Assembly: GCA_948434985.1 (NCBI GenBank) | Contig: CAOJFV010000005.1 | Coordinates: forward strand, 1-55,831 | DNA: 55,831 nt | Origin: an uncultured Clostridium sp. | Lineage (GTDB): Bacteria; Bacillota; Clostridia; TANB77; CAG-508 | Direction: 5' to 3' | Part shown: in pieces, positions 36,118 to 45,832 of the stretch | Layout of the letters: each line of letters begins with the position of its first letter | How positions within the stretch are numbered: position 1 is the stretch's first letter | The notes under the pieces: generated by a model | What the model was told of the DNA's origin: nothing | What the model saw: only the letters and a program-made list of their open reading frames with translations | Databases searched by the model: none | Translations under genes and position numbers: made by a program

Positions 36118-36940
36118 TTATGCACTCTTTAACTCTAATCTTAATTTATCTGCAATCATTGCTATAAATTCTGAATTTGTTGGCTTTCCTTTTGCTGCAG
36201 ATACTGTATATCCAAAAATATTTTCTACAGCTTCAGCTTGACCTCTTCCGCCACGCAACTTCAATTGCATGGCGTATAGCTCTTTCTACTCTTGATGGAG
36301 TAGTTTCATATTTTTCTGCTATTTCTGGATATAACTGTTTTGTTATTTGATTTATTACATCTATATCATTTACTACTAACATTATTGCTTCTCTTAAATA
36401 TTGATATCCTTTTATATGTGCTGGAACTCCTACTTCGTGAATTACATTTGTTACTAATGCTTCTAAATTTTCTTGGTTCTTTTTACCTTCTTCTGGTATT
36501 TCTATGTATGGTGCTTTAATTTCTCTTGACATCATTGCTACATTTTTAAATTGTGATGGTTGATAGTTTTTTAGATCCTTTATTCTTTTTAGTAATAGTT
36601 TAATGTCGAAAGGTTTTACAACATAATATTCTGCTCCTAAGTCTAAAGCTCTTTGTGTTATTTTGTCTTGTCCTACTGCTGATAGCATTATACATAGTGG
36701 TGGCTTCCTTAATGATGATGCTGTTATTTTTTCTAACACTCCTATTCCATCTAAATGTGGCATAATAACATCTAGTAATGCTATATCAGGTTGTGTATTA
36801 GATAATATTTCAAATGCTTCATTACCATCTCTTGCTATACCTATAACCTCCATATCTTCTTCTTGCTCAACATATCCCGCCAAATTGTTAGCAAATTCAC
36901 CATTATCATCTGCTATTAGTACTGTAATCTTGTCTTTCAC
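36118..36940 (-). CDS. spo0A: sporulation master regulator Spo0A, read through a CGG +1 site
   Basis: Spo0A is the phosphorelay response regulator that starts sporulation. 273 residues after repair. The receiver domain has the acidic pair DD near residues 10-11, the phosphorylated Asp in [10 protein letters not shown] (near 57), and Lys in VVKPFD. The DNA-binding domain has [56 protein letters not shown], the family signature. The zero frame breaks at CGG 36250-36248 (codon 231) inside the recognition region and would lose the last 40 residues. The repaired stop lies 5 bases before the terminator. Confidence 0.95.
36248..36250 (-). other. CGG +1 recoding site in spo0A (Gly231)
   Basis: Zero frame GTT GCG TGG CGG AAG AGG TCA AGC TGA. 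Repaired GCG TGG (C) GGA AGA GGT CAA GCT gives Ala-Trp-Gly-Arg-Gly-Gln-Ala, in the DNA-binding domain. Fourth base A. Confidence 0.93.
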
Positions 36941-37039
36941 TTTAATTCCTCCTAAGTTTTTAAATTTATTTGTAAAATTTTTACATTTGCGATTATATTA
37001 TGTTTTAAAATTAAATGCAATACTTTTTTGGAAATTTTT

Positions 37040-37708
37040 TCAAATTTCCCTTGTGTCTCTTTGTACTGTAGTGTTTGTTTTTATTGTTTTTTCTTTTAAA
37101 ATATCAATTTTTGTCAATTTTATAAAAAAATTATCTATATCTTTTAAAATTTTTTCTAACATTTCATTTGAAATTTCTATTAAAAATTCTACATTGTCTG
37201 AATATTTTTCATTTATTATATTTATACTATTTTTTTTGGCATAATATCTAAAGCTTTCTACACTATCATATGACAATATAACTTTTGCTTCTACTCCCAT
37301 TTGCACCCTTATGAACTCAGTTTCTTCTAAAGCACTTTCAGTTGCTCCAGTATATGCTCTTACAAGCCCTCCTGTTCCTAAAAGTATTCCTCCAAAATAT
37401 CTTGTTACAATTACCAACACATTACACAAATTGTTTCCTTTTAAGATTGCAAGTATTGGAGCCCCAGCAGTTCCTGATGGTTCTCCATCATCACTACACT
37501 TTTCAATCACTCTTTGTTCTTCAGCTAAAACAATATAAGCATAACAATTATGTCTTGCGTCATAATATTTTTTTCTTGTTTGCTTTATTATATTTTCCGC
37601 TTCTTCCTCATTTTCTACATAAAAAATATTTGCTATAAATTTAGATTTTTTTTCAACGATTTGACCAGAAATATTTTCTTTTATAGTTTTAAATTCTTGC
37701 ACTTGCAT
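37040..37708 (-). CDS. yigZ: YigZ/IMPACT family protein
   Basis: A 222-residue YigZ protein: KKSKFIANIFYVENEEEAENII at the N terminus, then ARHNCYAYIV, SDDGEPSGTAGAPIL, and YFGGILLGTGGLVRAYTGATESAL, the UPF0029 signature. The C-terminal ~70 residues form the DUF1949 domain. Relatives regulate eIF2 kinases in eukaryotes, and the bacterial role is unknown. I use the ATG at 37708, with GGAGG 6 bases upstream, 1 base after the flavoprotein stop, so the two are translationally coupled. Confidence 0.92.
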   Translation of the reverse strand: MQVQEFKTIKENISGQIVEKKSKFIANIFYVENEEEAENIIKQTRKKYYDARHNCYAYIVLAEEQRVIEKCSDDGEPSGTAGAPILAILKGNNLCNVLVIVTRYFGGILLGTGGLVRAYTGATESALEETEFIRVQMGVEAKVILSYDSVESFRYYAKKNSINIINEKYSDNVEFLIEISNEMLEKILKDIDNFFIKLTKIDILKEKTIKTNTTVQRDTREI

Positions 37709-37709
37709 A

Positions 37710-38969
37710 TTATTCCTCCATTCCTGCTGTAAAACCAGTTGAATATGCAATTTGTAAATTAAACCCTCCAGTGTATGCATCTACATCAATTATTTCACCT
37801 GCAAAATAAAGACCATTTATAATTTTAGATTCCATTGTAGAAGAATTAATTTCTTTTATATTGATTCCACCTGCTGTAATAATTGCTTCGTTTATATCTC
37901 TAAAATCTTTTATTGTTACAGTGAAATTTTTAAGTAAATGAACAAATTTAATCCTCTCTGCTTTACTAATTTCATTTACCTTTTTATCTGGATTTATTTT
38001 TGATAATTCTATAATTGGTTCTATCATTTTCTTAGGTAGTAAATTGTCTAAACTATTTTTAAATTGTTTGTTTTTAAATTCTTCAAAATCCTTTAGTACT
38101 CTTTCATCTAACTTTTCTTCACTTAATGCTGGTTTTAAGTCTATTGATAAAATAATTTTGTCTTCTTTTAATATGTTTTCTATGTTTTTTACTCTTAAAA
38201 GGTGGCTAGAACTACTTAATATAGTTGGTCCTGATACTCCAAAATGTGTGAATAACATTTCTCCAAAATCTTCATATATTATTTTTTTGTTTTCATTGTT
38301 AATAAGTTTAATTTGAACATTTCTTAAACTTAAGCCTTGTAAGCTAACACATAATTCTTTTTCTTTTGCTACAAGTGGTACAAGTGATGGTTTAATTTTT
38401 GTTACTGTATGTCCTAACTCCATTGCCATTTTATATCCATCACCAGTAGAGCCTGTTGATGAATAGCTTTTTCCTCCTGTTGCAAGTATTATTTTATCTG
38501 CTAACAACTTTTTTTCTTGTCCATTTTCTTTATAATTAACACCTACAACTCTATTTCCATCAGTTAATATTTTTGTTACTTCTGTATTAGTTTTTATTTG
38601 TACTTTTAAGTTCTCAAGTTCTTTAAGTAGAGCATTTAATACATCTTTAGATCTATCACTTACAGGAAATACTCTATTTCCTCTTTCGTTTTTAACCTTC
38701 ACTCCATATTTTTCTAGAATATCTATAACATCTTGATTTGTAAAATTATTAAAGGCACTATAAAGAAACCTTCCATTACCTGGAATGTTTTTTATAAACT
38801 CACTCATATCCAAACTACTTGTAATATTACATCTTCCTTTTCCTGTAATAAGTAGCTTTCTTCCGCACATATTCATTTTTTCTAAAATAGTAACACTGCT
38901 TCCATTTCTTGCAGAACTAATCCCTGCTATGATTCCCGCTGGTCCTCCACCAATTATAACAACTTTCAT
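37710..38969 (-). CDS. HI0933-type FAD-binding oxidoreductase
   Basis: A 419-residue flavoprotein of the YhiN/HI0933 family. MKVVIIGGGPAGIIAGISSARNG is the FAD Rossmann loop, CGRKLLITGKGRCNITSS and GNGRFLYSAF follow, DKIILATGGKSYSSTGSTGDG is typical, and the C-terminal LYFAGEIIDVDAYTGGFNLQIAYSTG binds FAD. No defined substrate. The start at 38969 has GGGAG upstream. mtnN lies 37 bases before it. Both CGG triplets are out of frame. Confidence 0.92.
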   Translation of the reverse strand: MKVVIIGGGPAGIIAGISSARNGSSVTILEKMNMCGRKLLITGKGRCNITSSLDMSEFIKNIPGNGRFLYSAFNNFTNQDVIDILEKYGVKVKNERGNRVFPVSDRSKDVLNALLKELENLKVQIKTNTEVTKILTDGNRVVGVNYKENGQEKKLLADKIILATGGKSYSSTGSTGDGYKMAMELGHTVTKIKPSLVPLVAKEKELCVSLQGLSLRNVQIKLINNENKKIIYEDFGEMLFTHFGVSGPTILSSSSHLLRVKNIENILKEDKIILSIDLKPALSEEKLDERVLKDFEEFKNKQFKNSLDNLLPKKMIEPIIELSKINPDKKVNEISKAERIKFVHLLKNFTVTIKDFRDINEAIITAGGINIKEINSSTMESKIINGLYFAGEIIDVDAYTGGFNLQIAYSTGFTAGMEE

Positions 38970-39006
38970 TTTAATCTCCCATATTTTGTTATATCTATAA
39001 TATTCT

Positions 39007-39747
39007 TCATACATCTCTCCTTATTAATTCTTTTACTATTTCCATTACATATTTTTGGGATTCTATTGCTATATTTTTATCATATTTTTCATTTGTAATT
39101 TCATTATCTGAAATTACTCGTATTCCAATCGTAGGTATATTTAATTTATTACATACACTATAGGTACTTGTTGTTTCCATATCCTCACATAAAACCATAT
39201 ATTTCTCATTAAACCATTTTATCCTATCTATTTCGTTATCCCAAACATCTCCGCTTCCAATAGTTCCACATATAACTTTTCCCACATTATAAGAATTACT
39301 ACATTTTATTGCTATATTACGTAGTTCTTCATCTGAATTTAGTTCAATTAATTCATCTTTTCCATCTTTAAAAGTTAATAACTCCCAATCTAATGATACG
39401 CTCCCTTGTTTTTCTTTTCTTGGTTTTGTTATATATGAATTTATATTAATACATTTGTCTCCTATAACAATATCTCCTATATGTAAGCTTTTACTACAAG
39501 CTCCAGCAGTTCCTTGGTTTATAACCAAAATAGGATTAAAGTTTGTAATAGCAATAAACGTGGATATACTTGCTTCTATTAATCCAACTTTCGTTTTCGA
39601 AATTATAATTGGATATCCTTCAAAATTTCCTCTAAAAAACTCATATCCATAAATTTCGATTTTCTCTAAATCTGTTATAGCTTCTTTAAAATAGTTTATT
39701 TCTACTTCCATTGCACCTTGCAAAAGAATTGGTCTTTTTAGCTCCAT
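39007..39747 (-). CDS. mtnN: 5'-methylthioadenosine/S-adenosylhomocysteine nucleosidase
   Basis: A 246-residue nucleosidase. GAMEVEINYFKEAI at the N terminus, VINQGTAGACSKSLHIGDIVIG near residue 75, and VLCEDMETTSTYSVCNKLNIPTIGIRVISDNE near 190 with the nucleophile-binding Glu-Met-Glu. It cleaves toxic SAM by-products. It follows the lyase-like gene by 16 bases, and GAAAGGAA is in that gap; both fit a sulphur-amino-acid operon. Confidence 0.9.
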   Translation of the reverse strand: MELKRPILLQGAMEVEINYFKEAITDLEKIEIYGYEFFRGNFEGYPIIISKTKVGLIEASISTFIAITNFNPILVINQGTAGACSKSLHIGDIVIGDKCININSYITKPRKEKQGSVSLDWELLTFKDGKDELIELNSDEELRNIAIKCSNSYNVGKVICGTIGSGDVWDNEIDRIKWFNEKYMVLCEDMETTSTYSVCNKLNIPTIGIRVISDNEITNEKYDKNIAIESQKYVMEIVKELIRRDV

Positions 39748-39763
39748 AAAGTAATTCCTTTCA

Positions 39764-41012
39764 TTATTTCTCCATATTACTGATTGCTTTTAATACTCCT
39801 AATTTTCCATATTCATATGTAAGTCCCCCTTGCATAAATGCTACATATGGTTGTCTAATTGGTGCATCACAAGATAATTCTATTGAAGATCCTTGTGTAA
39901 ATGCTCCTGCTGCCATTATTACTTGGTCTCCGGTATCCTGGCATGTCCCATGGTTCTGGTATAGAATTTGAATCTACTGGTGAACCCATTTGAATTCCTT
40001 GACAATACTTAATTAATGCTTCTTTTTCGCCAAACGCTATTGTTTGAACAATATCTGCTCTTTTTTCATTATATTTTGGTGATGGATTATATCCTAGCTT
40101 TTCTAAAATTCTACTTGCAAATACTGCTGTTTTTAAACTACTAGCTACAACACTTGGTGCAAAGAATAGTCCTTGTAATATTTGTTTATTTATTCCTAAA
40201 GTTGGTCCCACTTCTTTACCAAGTCCTGGTGAAGTTAGTCTCTCTGCTGCAAGTTCTACTAAATCTTTTCTTCCTGCAATATATGCTCCATTTGGTGCAA
40301 TTCCTCCACCTAAATTTTTTATTAATGAACCAACTATAATATCTGCTCCTACTTCTAATGGTTCCTTTGTTCCAACAAATTCACAGTAACAGTTATCTAT
40401 CATTATAATAACTTCTTTATTTACTTTTCTTATTTCTTTTATTATATTTTGAACTTTTTCTATTCCAATGCTATTTCTTAATGAATATCCTCTAGAACGT
40501 TGTATTTCAATTAATTTTACATTTCCAAGTTTTACTCTATCCACAATAGCTTTTGTATCAAATTCATTATCTATTAAATCTATTTGTTCATATTTTATTC
40601 CAAATACCTTTAATGAACTTGGATTTTCCTCTATTCCGATTACAGAGTCTAATGTGTCATATGGCTTACCTGCAATACTAAGAAGAGTATCTCCTGGTCT
40701 TAAAAATGCAAATAATGCAACTGTAAGTGCGTGTGTTCCAGATATAAATTGTCCACGTACTAAGGAATCTTCTGCTCCTAAAACTTTTGCAAAAACTTTT
40801 TCAATTGTATCTCTACCAACGTCTCCATAACCATATCCTGTTGTAGAACCAAAGTGCATATCAGAAATATTAAACTCTCTAAATGCATTTAATACTTTTA
40901 AACTATTATATTCACACACTTTATCAATCTTTTTAAATTCTTCTTTTACTTCTATTTCAGTTTCTTCTGCAAGTTTTAATAATTCTTCACTTATTCCATA
41001 TTCTTTATACAT
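39764..41012 (-). CDS. methionine gamma-lyase-like PLP enzyme, read through a CGG +1 site
   Basis: A 415-residue PLP enzyme of the family annotated as methionine gamma-lyase or aluminium resistance protein. FGSTTGYGYGDVGRDTIEKVFA and SIAGKPYDTLDSVIG are at the front. DNCYCEFVGTKEPLEVGADIIVGSLIKNLGGGIAP near residue 235 carries the PLP-binding Lys. As printed it ends at 39867 with a nonsense tail; the zero frame breaks at CGG 39932-39930. Dropping the C gives MPGYGDQVIMAAGAFTQGSSIELSCDAPIRQPYVAFMQGGL, the family C terminus, ending at 39764. The next gene, mtnN, starts 16 bases later. Confidence 0.9.
39930..39932 (-). other. CGG +1 recoding site in the lyase-like gene (Gly361)
   Basis: Zero frame CCA GGA TAC CGG AGA CCA AGT. 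Repaired GGA TAC (C) GGA GAC CAA GTA ATA gives Gly-Tyr-Gly-Asp-Gln-Val-Ile, where the family reads PGYEDEVIMAAG. Fourth base A. Confidence 0.9.
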
Positions 41013-41030
41013 TTATTATGTTCCTTTCTA

Positions 41031-42776
41031 TTAATTATCTGTATAATAATATTCTCCATATCCATAATAAACTTTATAAAATTTACCTAAAAATTCTGGA
41101 TCTGAATTTGTTTGTATTATTTCATAAATGGGCACTTGTACTACATTTCCTTTAGAATCTATTACTCCCCATTTATTATTGGATCTTATGCCTGCATATC
41201 CATATTGATTAAATTCTGTAACTTTATCATATTTATATTCTATTACTACATTTCCGCTTCTATCTACAAATCCCCATTTATTATCTTTTTTACTAGCAAG
41301 TAAGTTGTTATTTGTAAATACTTCTTTAGTTTCTAATATTTTTCCATTAAAATCTAAATATTTATCGTGTTCTTGTGAATATATTTTTAGGTATTCATCT
41401 TCTTTATGTATAAATCCATCTTTCACACTATATACTAATTCCATATTAACAGAATACAAGTCAGATGCTTTTTCTTTTAATATCTTTGCTTCTATCACAT
41501 TTGTGTTATCGATCTTTTGTAATACGTCATATTTTAACTCTACCTTCACTTCTTCTTTAGAATTAATAACACCTAATTTTCCGTTTTCCTTTGAGGCTAT
41601 AAAATAATCTTCAAATAAATATTCAATATAATTATATTTATTTTCTAATAGCTCTTCATTTTGTGCATTAATAATTCCATAAAGTCCTTGTTCATTTATA
41701 GTTATTTGATAGTTTTCATTTTGTGTTTTTAAAATAGATGCATATTTTAAGTCTGTAATTCTTTCCCCAGACATATTATAAATTACCTTCTCTTCATCAT
41801 CTTTATATGCTTGTATATAAAATTCATCTATTTCTATTCCAATATATTCTATTGGTACTATGGTTTTTCCTGTATAATCTATAATTCCATATTTATCATT
41901 TTTTTCTATTTCAAAAATGGAATTATTATTATCATATTCTATACCTTGATAAGCATAGTTTATTAAAACTTTATTATTTTTTATAACTCCATATTTACCA
42001 TTTTTAGAAGCGATTAAGTATGTATCTTTTTCATTTTTAGTGTCTAATATTCTTTCTACATTATTATACTCTACATTTAAGACCTTTTTATGTTCGCAAT
42101 TTATATATCCATATCTATATCCTTCTGTAGTTTTATTACTTACAATATATCCAGATAAACCATAGTTTGTTTTATCTGTATAAAAACCATCTGCAACAAT
42201 ATTGTCATACTCTAATTTAATTAGTTTTGCTCCTTTTGCATTTATTACACCATATTTTTCATTAAGTTTTACTAAAAGTTCACTTTCTTTATTTTCTAAT
42301 CCTTTTATTTCTTCATAGATAGGCTTTGTTATTTCTTTTCCTTCAAAATTTACTATTCCATATTTCCCATTTTTTTTATATTTTAGTACTGCTTTTTCAT
42401 ATGGAAGATTTGTTATTATTCCATTTACCACAATTGCATCTATTTCTTCATATTCAGTAAAAATTTTCTCATTTAAATTATTTAATGCAATAAGCTTGTC
42501 CTCTTCTGTACATATAAATACTGCTTTTTCTGGATTTGGTATTTTTACATTATCATATATTGGCTCTACTATAACTTTTCCAGTAACATCTATAACGCCA
42601 TATTTTGAATCCTTATTTAATACAAAATAATTATATTCAGATACTTCTGTAAGAGTATATTCCTTATTTTTTAATTCTACCAATTTACATATTCCTATAA
42701 TTATTAAAATAAGTATAGCAATTGATACTAAAACTTTTACCTTGTTATTTTTTACAAATTCTAGAATATTTTCCAT
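41031..42776 (-). CDS. membrane-anchored WG-repeat protein
   Basis: A 581-residue protein. A membrane segment (about residues 13-29, VLVSIAILILIIIGIC) is followed by some 14 WG-type repeats, each of the form KYGVId..G..vI.p.YD.I, for example SKYGVIDVTGKVIVEPIYD and NKWGVIDSKGNVVQVPIYE. The repeats probably form a propeller-like scaffold outside the cell. Function unknown. It lies 18 bases upstream of the lyase-like gene. CGG appears twice, out of frame. Confidence 0.85.
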   Translation of the reverse strand: MENILEFVKNNKVKVLVSIAILILIIIGICKLVELKNKEYTLTEVSEYNYFVLNKDSKYGVIDVTGKVIVEPIYDNVKIPNPEKAVFICTEEDKLIALNNLNEKIFTEYEEIDAIVVNGIITNLPYEKAVLKYKKNGKYGIVNFEGKEITKPIYEEIKGLENKESELLVKLNEKYGVINAKGAKLIKLEYDNIVADGFYTDKTNYGLSGYIVSNKTTEGYRYGYINCEHKKVLNVEYNNVERILDTKNEKDTYLIASKNGKYGVIKNNKVLINYAYQGIEYDNNNSIFEIEKNDKYGIIDYTGKTIVPIEYIGIEIDEFYIQAYKDDEEKVIYNMSGERITDLKYASILKTQNENYQITINEQGLYGIINAQNEELLENKYNYIEYLFEDYFIASKENGKLGVINSKEEVKVELKYDVLQKIDNTNVIEAKILKEKASDLYSVNMELVYSVKDGFIHKEDEYLKIYSQEHDKYLDFNGKILETKEVFTNNNLLASKKDNKWGFVDRSGNVVIEYKYDKVTEFNQYGYAGIRSNNKWGVIDSKGNVVQVPIYEIIQTNSDPEFLGKFYKVYYGYGEYYYTDN

Positions 42777-42839
42777 TTTACATTTTCTCCTTTAATATTT
42801 TATTATAAGGATGGACTAAATTTGCCCATCCTACAATAT

Positions 42840-44165
42840 TTATTCTTTATCTTCTTTGTTATTTGGCTCATCAATATTGTGGTTTTTACAAGCTTTTACT
42901 TTTACAATTCTCTTATCTTCATATTCTTCTATTTTATATGTGATTTTTTCAGTTTCTATAATTGGTTTTTCTCTGTCTTCTGGTATTCTTCCTAATTTTT
43001 CTTGTAAGTATCCAGATAGAGTATCATACTCTCCTTCTTCTATTTCTACTTTTAGAAGTTTACTAACATCACTTATATTCATACTTCCACTAATTAAATA
43101 CGTATTTTCATCTATTTTTTCATATTCATTTTCTATTTCGTCATATTCATCATATATGTCTCCAACTAATTCTTCTAAAATATCTTCCATTGTAATAAGT
43201 CCTGCTGTTCCTCCATATTCATCTAAGACAATTGCCATTTGATTATTGTTTTTTTGTAGCTCTTTAAATAATTCATCTATTGGCTTCGAACGTGGTACAA
43301 AGTATGCAGGTTTAATTATATTTTTTAGTTTCATATTTTTTTTCGTTTTTACAAATTTTAGTAAATCTTTTAAATATAATATACCCTTAATTTCATCTAT
43401 TGTTTCTTCATATACAGGAATTCTTGAGTATTTGTATTCTTCTAATTCTTCTATTAATTCATTTACATTCATATCTATATTTAACGCATATATATCTGTT
43501 CGATGTGTCATTATTTCTGATGCTATAGTATCATTAAATTCAAAAACATTATTTATAAGTTCTTTTTCATTTTCTTCAATAACTCCTTTTTCTTCTCCTT
43601 CATCTACCATCATTTTTATTTCTTCTTCTGTTACTACTTCTTCATCTTTTTCAGACACACCAAATAATTTTGAAATTAAATTTGTAGAAGCTGTTAAAAG
43701 CTTTACAAATGGTACTGTTAATATATATATAAATCTTATAACTCCTATTGTAGCAAATGCAATTTTTTCATAACTTTTCATTGCAAGTCTTTTAGGTACA
43801 AGTTCTCCAAATACTAATGTAAAGAATGATAATATCATAGTAATAATTATAATTGATACACTTTGCCAAACAGAAATTGAAACCTGAGGTATTAAATTAT
43901 TTAAAACTGGTGCTAGTTTACTTGCAAATGCATCTGAAGCAAAAGCACTAGATAAAAAACCAGCAAGTGTAATACCAATTTGAATTGTTGCTAAAAATTT
44001 ACTTGGATTTTCAAGCATTTTTAGAATTTGTGTTGCCTTTTTGTCTCCATTTTTGGCTTGTTTTGCTACTTTTGCATCATTTAAAGAAATAAAAGCAATT
44101 TCACTTGCTGCAAAAAAGGCATTTAAAAGTATCAATATAATTAGTATAAAAATCTGTGATATCAT
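42840..44165 (-). CDS. CNNM/CorC-type membrane transporter
   Basis: A 441-residue hemolysin C/CorC-family protein. The N-terminal CNNM domain (about 1-185) has four hydrophobic segments and LNAFFAASEIAFISLNDAK. Two CBS domains follow (about 205-330, with IMTHRTDIYALNIDMNVNE and IVLDEYGGTAGLITMEDILEELVGDIYDE), then a CorC_HlyC domain. Likely role is Mg2+/Co2+ extrusion. No CGG triplet in frame. Confidence 0.92.
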   Translation of the reverse strand: MISQIFILIILILLNAFFAASEIAFISLNDAKVAKQAKNGDKKATQILKMLENPSKFLATIQIGITLAGFLSSAFASDAFASKLAPVLNNLIPQVSISVWQSVSIIIITMILSFFTLVFGELVPKRLAMKSYEKIAFATIGVIRFIYILTVPFVKLLTASTNLISKLFGVSEKDEEVVTEEEIKMMVDEGEEKGVIEENEKELINNVFEFNDTIASEIMTHRTDIYALNIDMNVNELIEELEEYKYSRIPVYEETIDEIKGILYLKDLLKFVKTKKNMKLKNIIKPAYFVPRSKPIDELFKELQKNNNQMAIVLDEYGGTAGLITMEDILEELVGDIYDEYDEIENEYEKIDENTYLISGSMNISDVSKLLKVEIEEGEYDTLSGYLQEKLGRIPEDREKPIIETEKITYKIEEYEDKRIVKVKACKNHNIDEPNNKEDKE

Positions 44166-44261
44166 TTTAATTTGAATTTTCCTTTCATTATAAGTTTTAC
44201 AAGAAATATTATATAGTTAAAAACTTTTCTTTGTCAATTGATTACAATACAAAATTAACAA

Positions 44262-45779
44262 TTATTTACTTGCTACTGGTAAAATTGGAACTCTAGCACT
44301 GTTACTCATAACCATATCTATATAATTTACATAGTCTTTTCTTGTCATACGTGATATAACATTTTCTCCTTCAATCATCTTATCTAGAGTAAACAATTCC
44401 TCTATATAATTATTATAAGTATTTTCTTTTGTTAAATTTGTTACATTTTTTCTATTAATAGTATTTATAAAATTGTTTACATTATGCAAATTTGTCTCAT
44501 TTGTTTCATTTATTATTTCTTTATTAATATTGCTTATCTTTATATTTGATACTTCTGTTATATTATTTTCAGTTATATTTTTATTTTCTTCTATCACGTT
44601 TATTTCTTTATTTAAAATCGTAATTTCTTCTATAATAGGTTTTGTGCTCTCTACTTTTATAGTAATGTTTTCTTCATTACCAACATCCATTTCTATTAAT
44701 GCTTTATTTAAATTATATCCATCAATTGTACTTGTTTGTTGTAAGTAGTATTTTCCTTTTGCAATTTTTGTATTAATTTTTCCTTCTTCATCTGTTACTA
44801 AATCTCTTTTTAATATTGTTCCATCTTCTTTAATTATAGAAAATATATTTCCTTTTATAGGTAGTTTTGTTTCTTTATCTTGATTCAATATTTCTAAATT
44901 AACTTCTGTTATAACTCTTTCCTCAAAAGTAGCAGATAAAACAAAACCTTCTTTTTCAGCCAATAGATATTGATCTTCTAAAGCATTTGTTTTTCTATAT
45001 GTATATAAATATGCTCCACTCATTTCATAGTTAAATTGAAGTGTTATTTCTTGATCTATATCTTTGGGTACTATTAAATAAAATATATCTCCATCATTAA
45101 AAATATTTTTTGTTTGATTTGTCAATTTATCTACTACCCTAATATCTTTTCCTTTTCCTATTGTAATGTCTCCAGGAATTGTATTTGCTGATTCAATATG
45201 ATATTCTTTATATTTATAATTATTATTTTCTTCGTAAGTTTTCCATTTTGTATCATTTGTAGTAATATTTATTGTACTAGGTTTTTCTTTAGAAGCATTT
45301 TTTAGTATTTCTTTAGTAGTGTTTAAAATTCTATTTGCTCTTTGTTCTTCTCCTTCTACAATTTCATAATCATCTATATTCCTTCCTTCTTTTTGTATAT
45401 ATATTGCTTCTTGTGTTGCAAGATATGCTTCTTCTAAATTATTTGTTCCTAATTCCTCCCAAGTTTTACAACCATATCCATTTTTTAAAATATTTTTTAT
45501 TGCTTCATCATTGTAAAATTCTATATTACTTGTTGTAAATGAAGTTAGTATGTTATTTTTCTTCATAACATATACTGGTACATTATTGTCTGTAACTCTT
45601 ATTACAGCTTTCCTTTCTTCATTGCCATATGAATATGGAATGTTGTTATATTCTGTTGCACTGATTCTAACTTCTTTCCCAACTAAGCTTGCACTGCTGA
45701 TACTTGAAATATTTATTATCGTAATAATAATTGCTATTATACTAATTATTTTATGCTTCATCTTATATTTTGTTTTCAT
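44262..45779 (-). CDS. secreted adhesin-like protein, thioester-domain type without the Cys
   Basis: A 505-residue secreted protein. A signal peptide (about 1-32) is followed by a domain resembling Gram-positive thioester adhesins: RISATEYNNIPYSYG, VPVYVMKKN, EEAYLATQEAIYIQKEG. Near residue 295 comes a SpaA/CnaB-like domain (KLPIKGNIFSIIKEDGT...YYLQQTSTIDGYNLN). The remainder is Asn-rich. Two oddities: where thioester domains carry Cys there is Val (PVYVMK), and the end (RVPILPVASK) has no hydrophobic anchor. It may be a ligand-binding remnant. The next gene upstream is a sortase-like gene. Confidence 0.7.
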   Translation of the reverse strand: MKTKYKMKHKIISIIAIIITIINISSISSASLVGKEVRISATEYNNIPYSYGNEERKAVIRVTDNNVPVYVMKKNNILTSFTTSNIEFYNDEAIKNILKNGYGCKTWEELGTNNLEEAYLATQEAIYIQKEGRNIDDYEIVEGEEQRANRILNTTKEILKNASKEKPSTINITTNDTKWKTYEENNNYKYKEYHIESANTIPGDITIGKGKDIRVVDKLTNQTKNIFNDGDIFYLIVPKDIDQEITLQFNYEMSGAYLYTYRKTNALEDQYLLAEKEGFVLSATFEERVITEVNLEILNQDKETKLPIKGNIFSIIKEDGTILKRDLVTDEEGKINTKIAKGKYYLQQTSTIDGYNLNKALIEMDVGNEENITIKVESTKPIIEEITILNKEINVIEENKNITENNITEVSNIKISNINKEIINETNETNLHNVNNFINTINRKNVTNLTKENTYNNYIEELFTLDKMIEGENVISRMTRKDYVNYIDMVMSNSARVPILPVASK

Positions 45780-45832
45780 CTTTTACACCATTTTATAGTA
45801 AAAATACTATATCCTTTCTTTGTTTATTTTTG

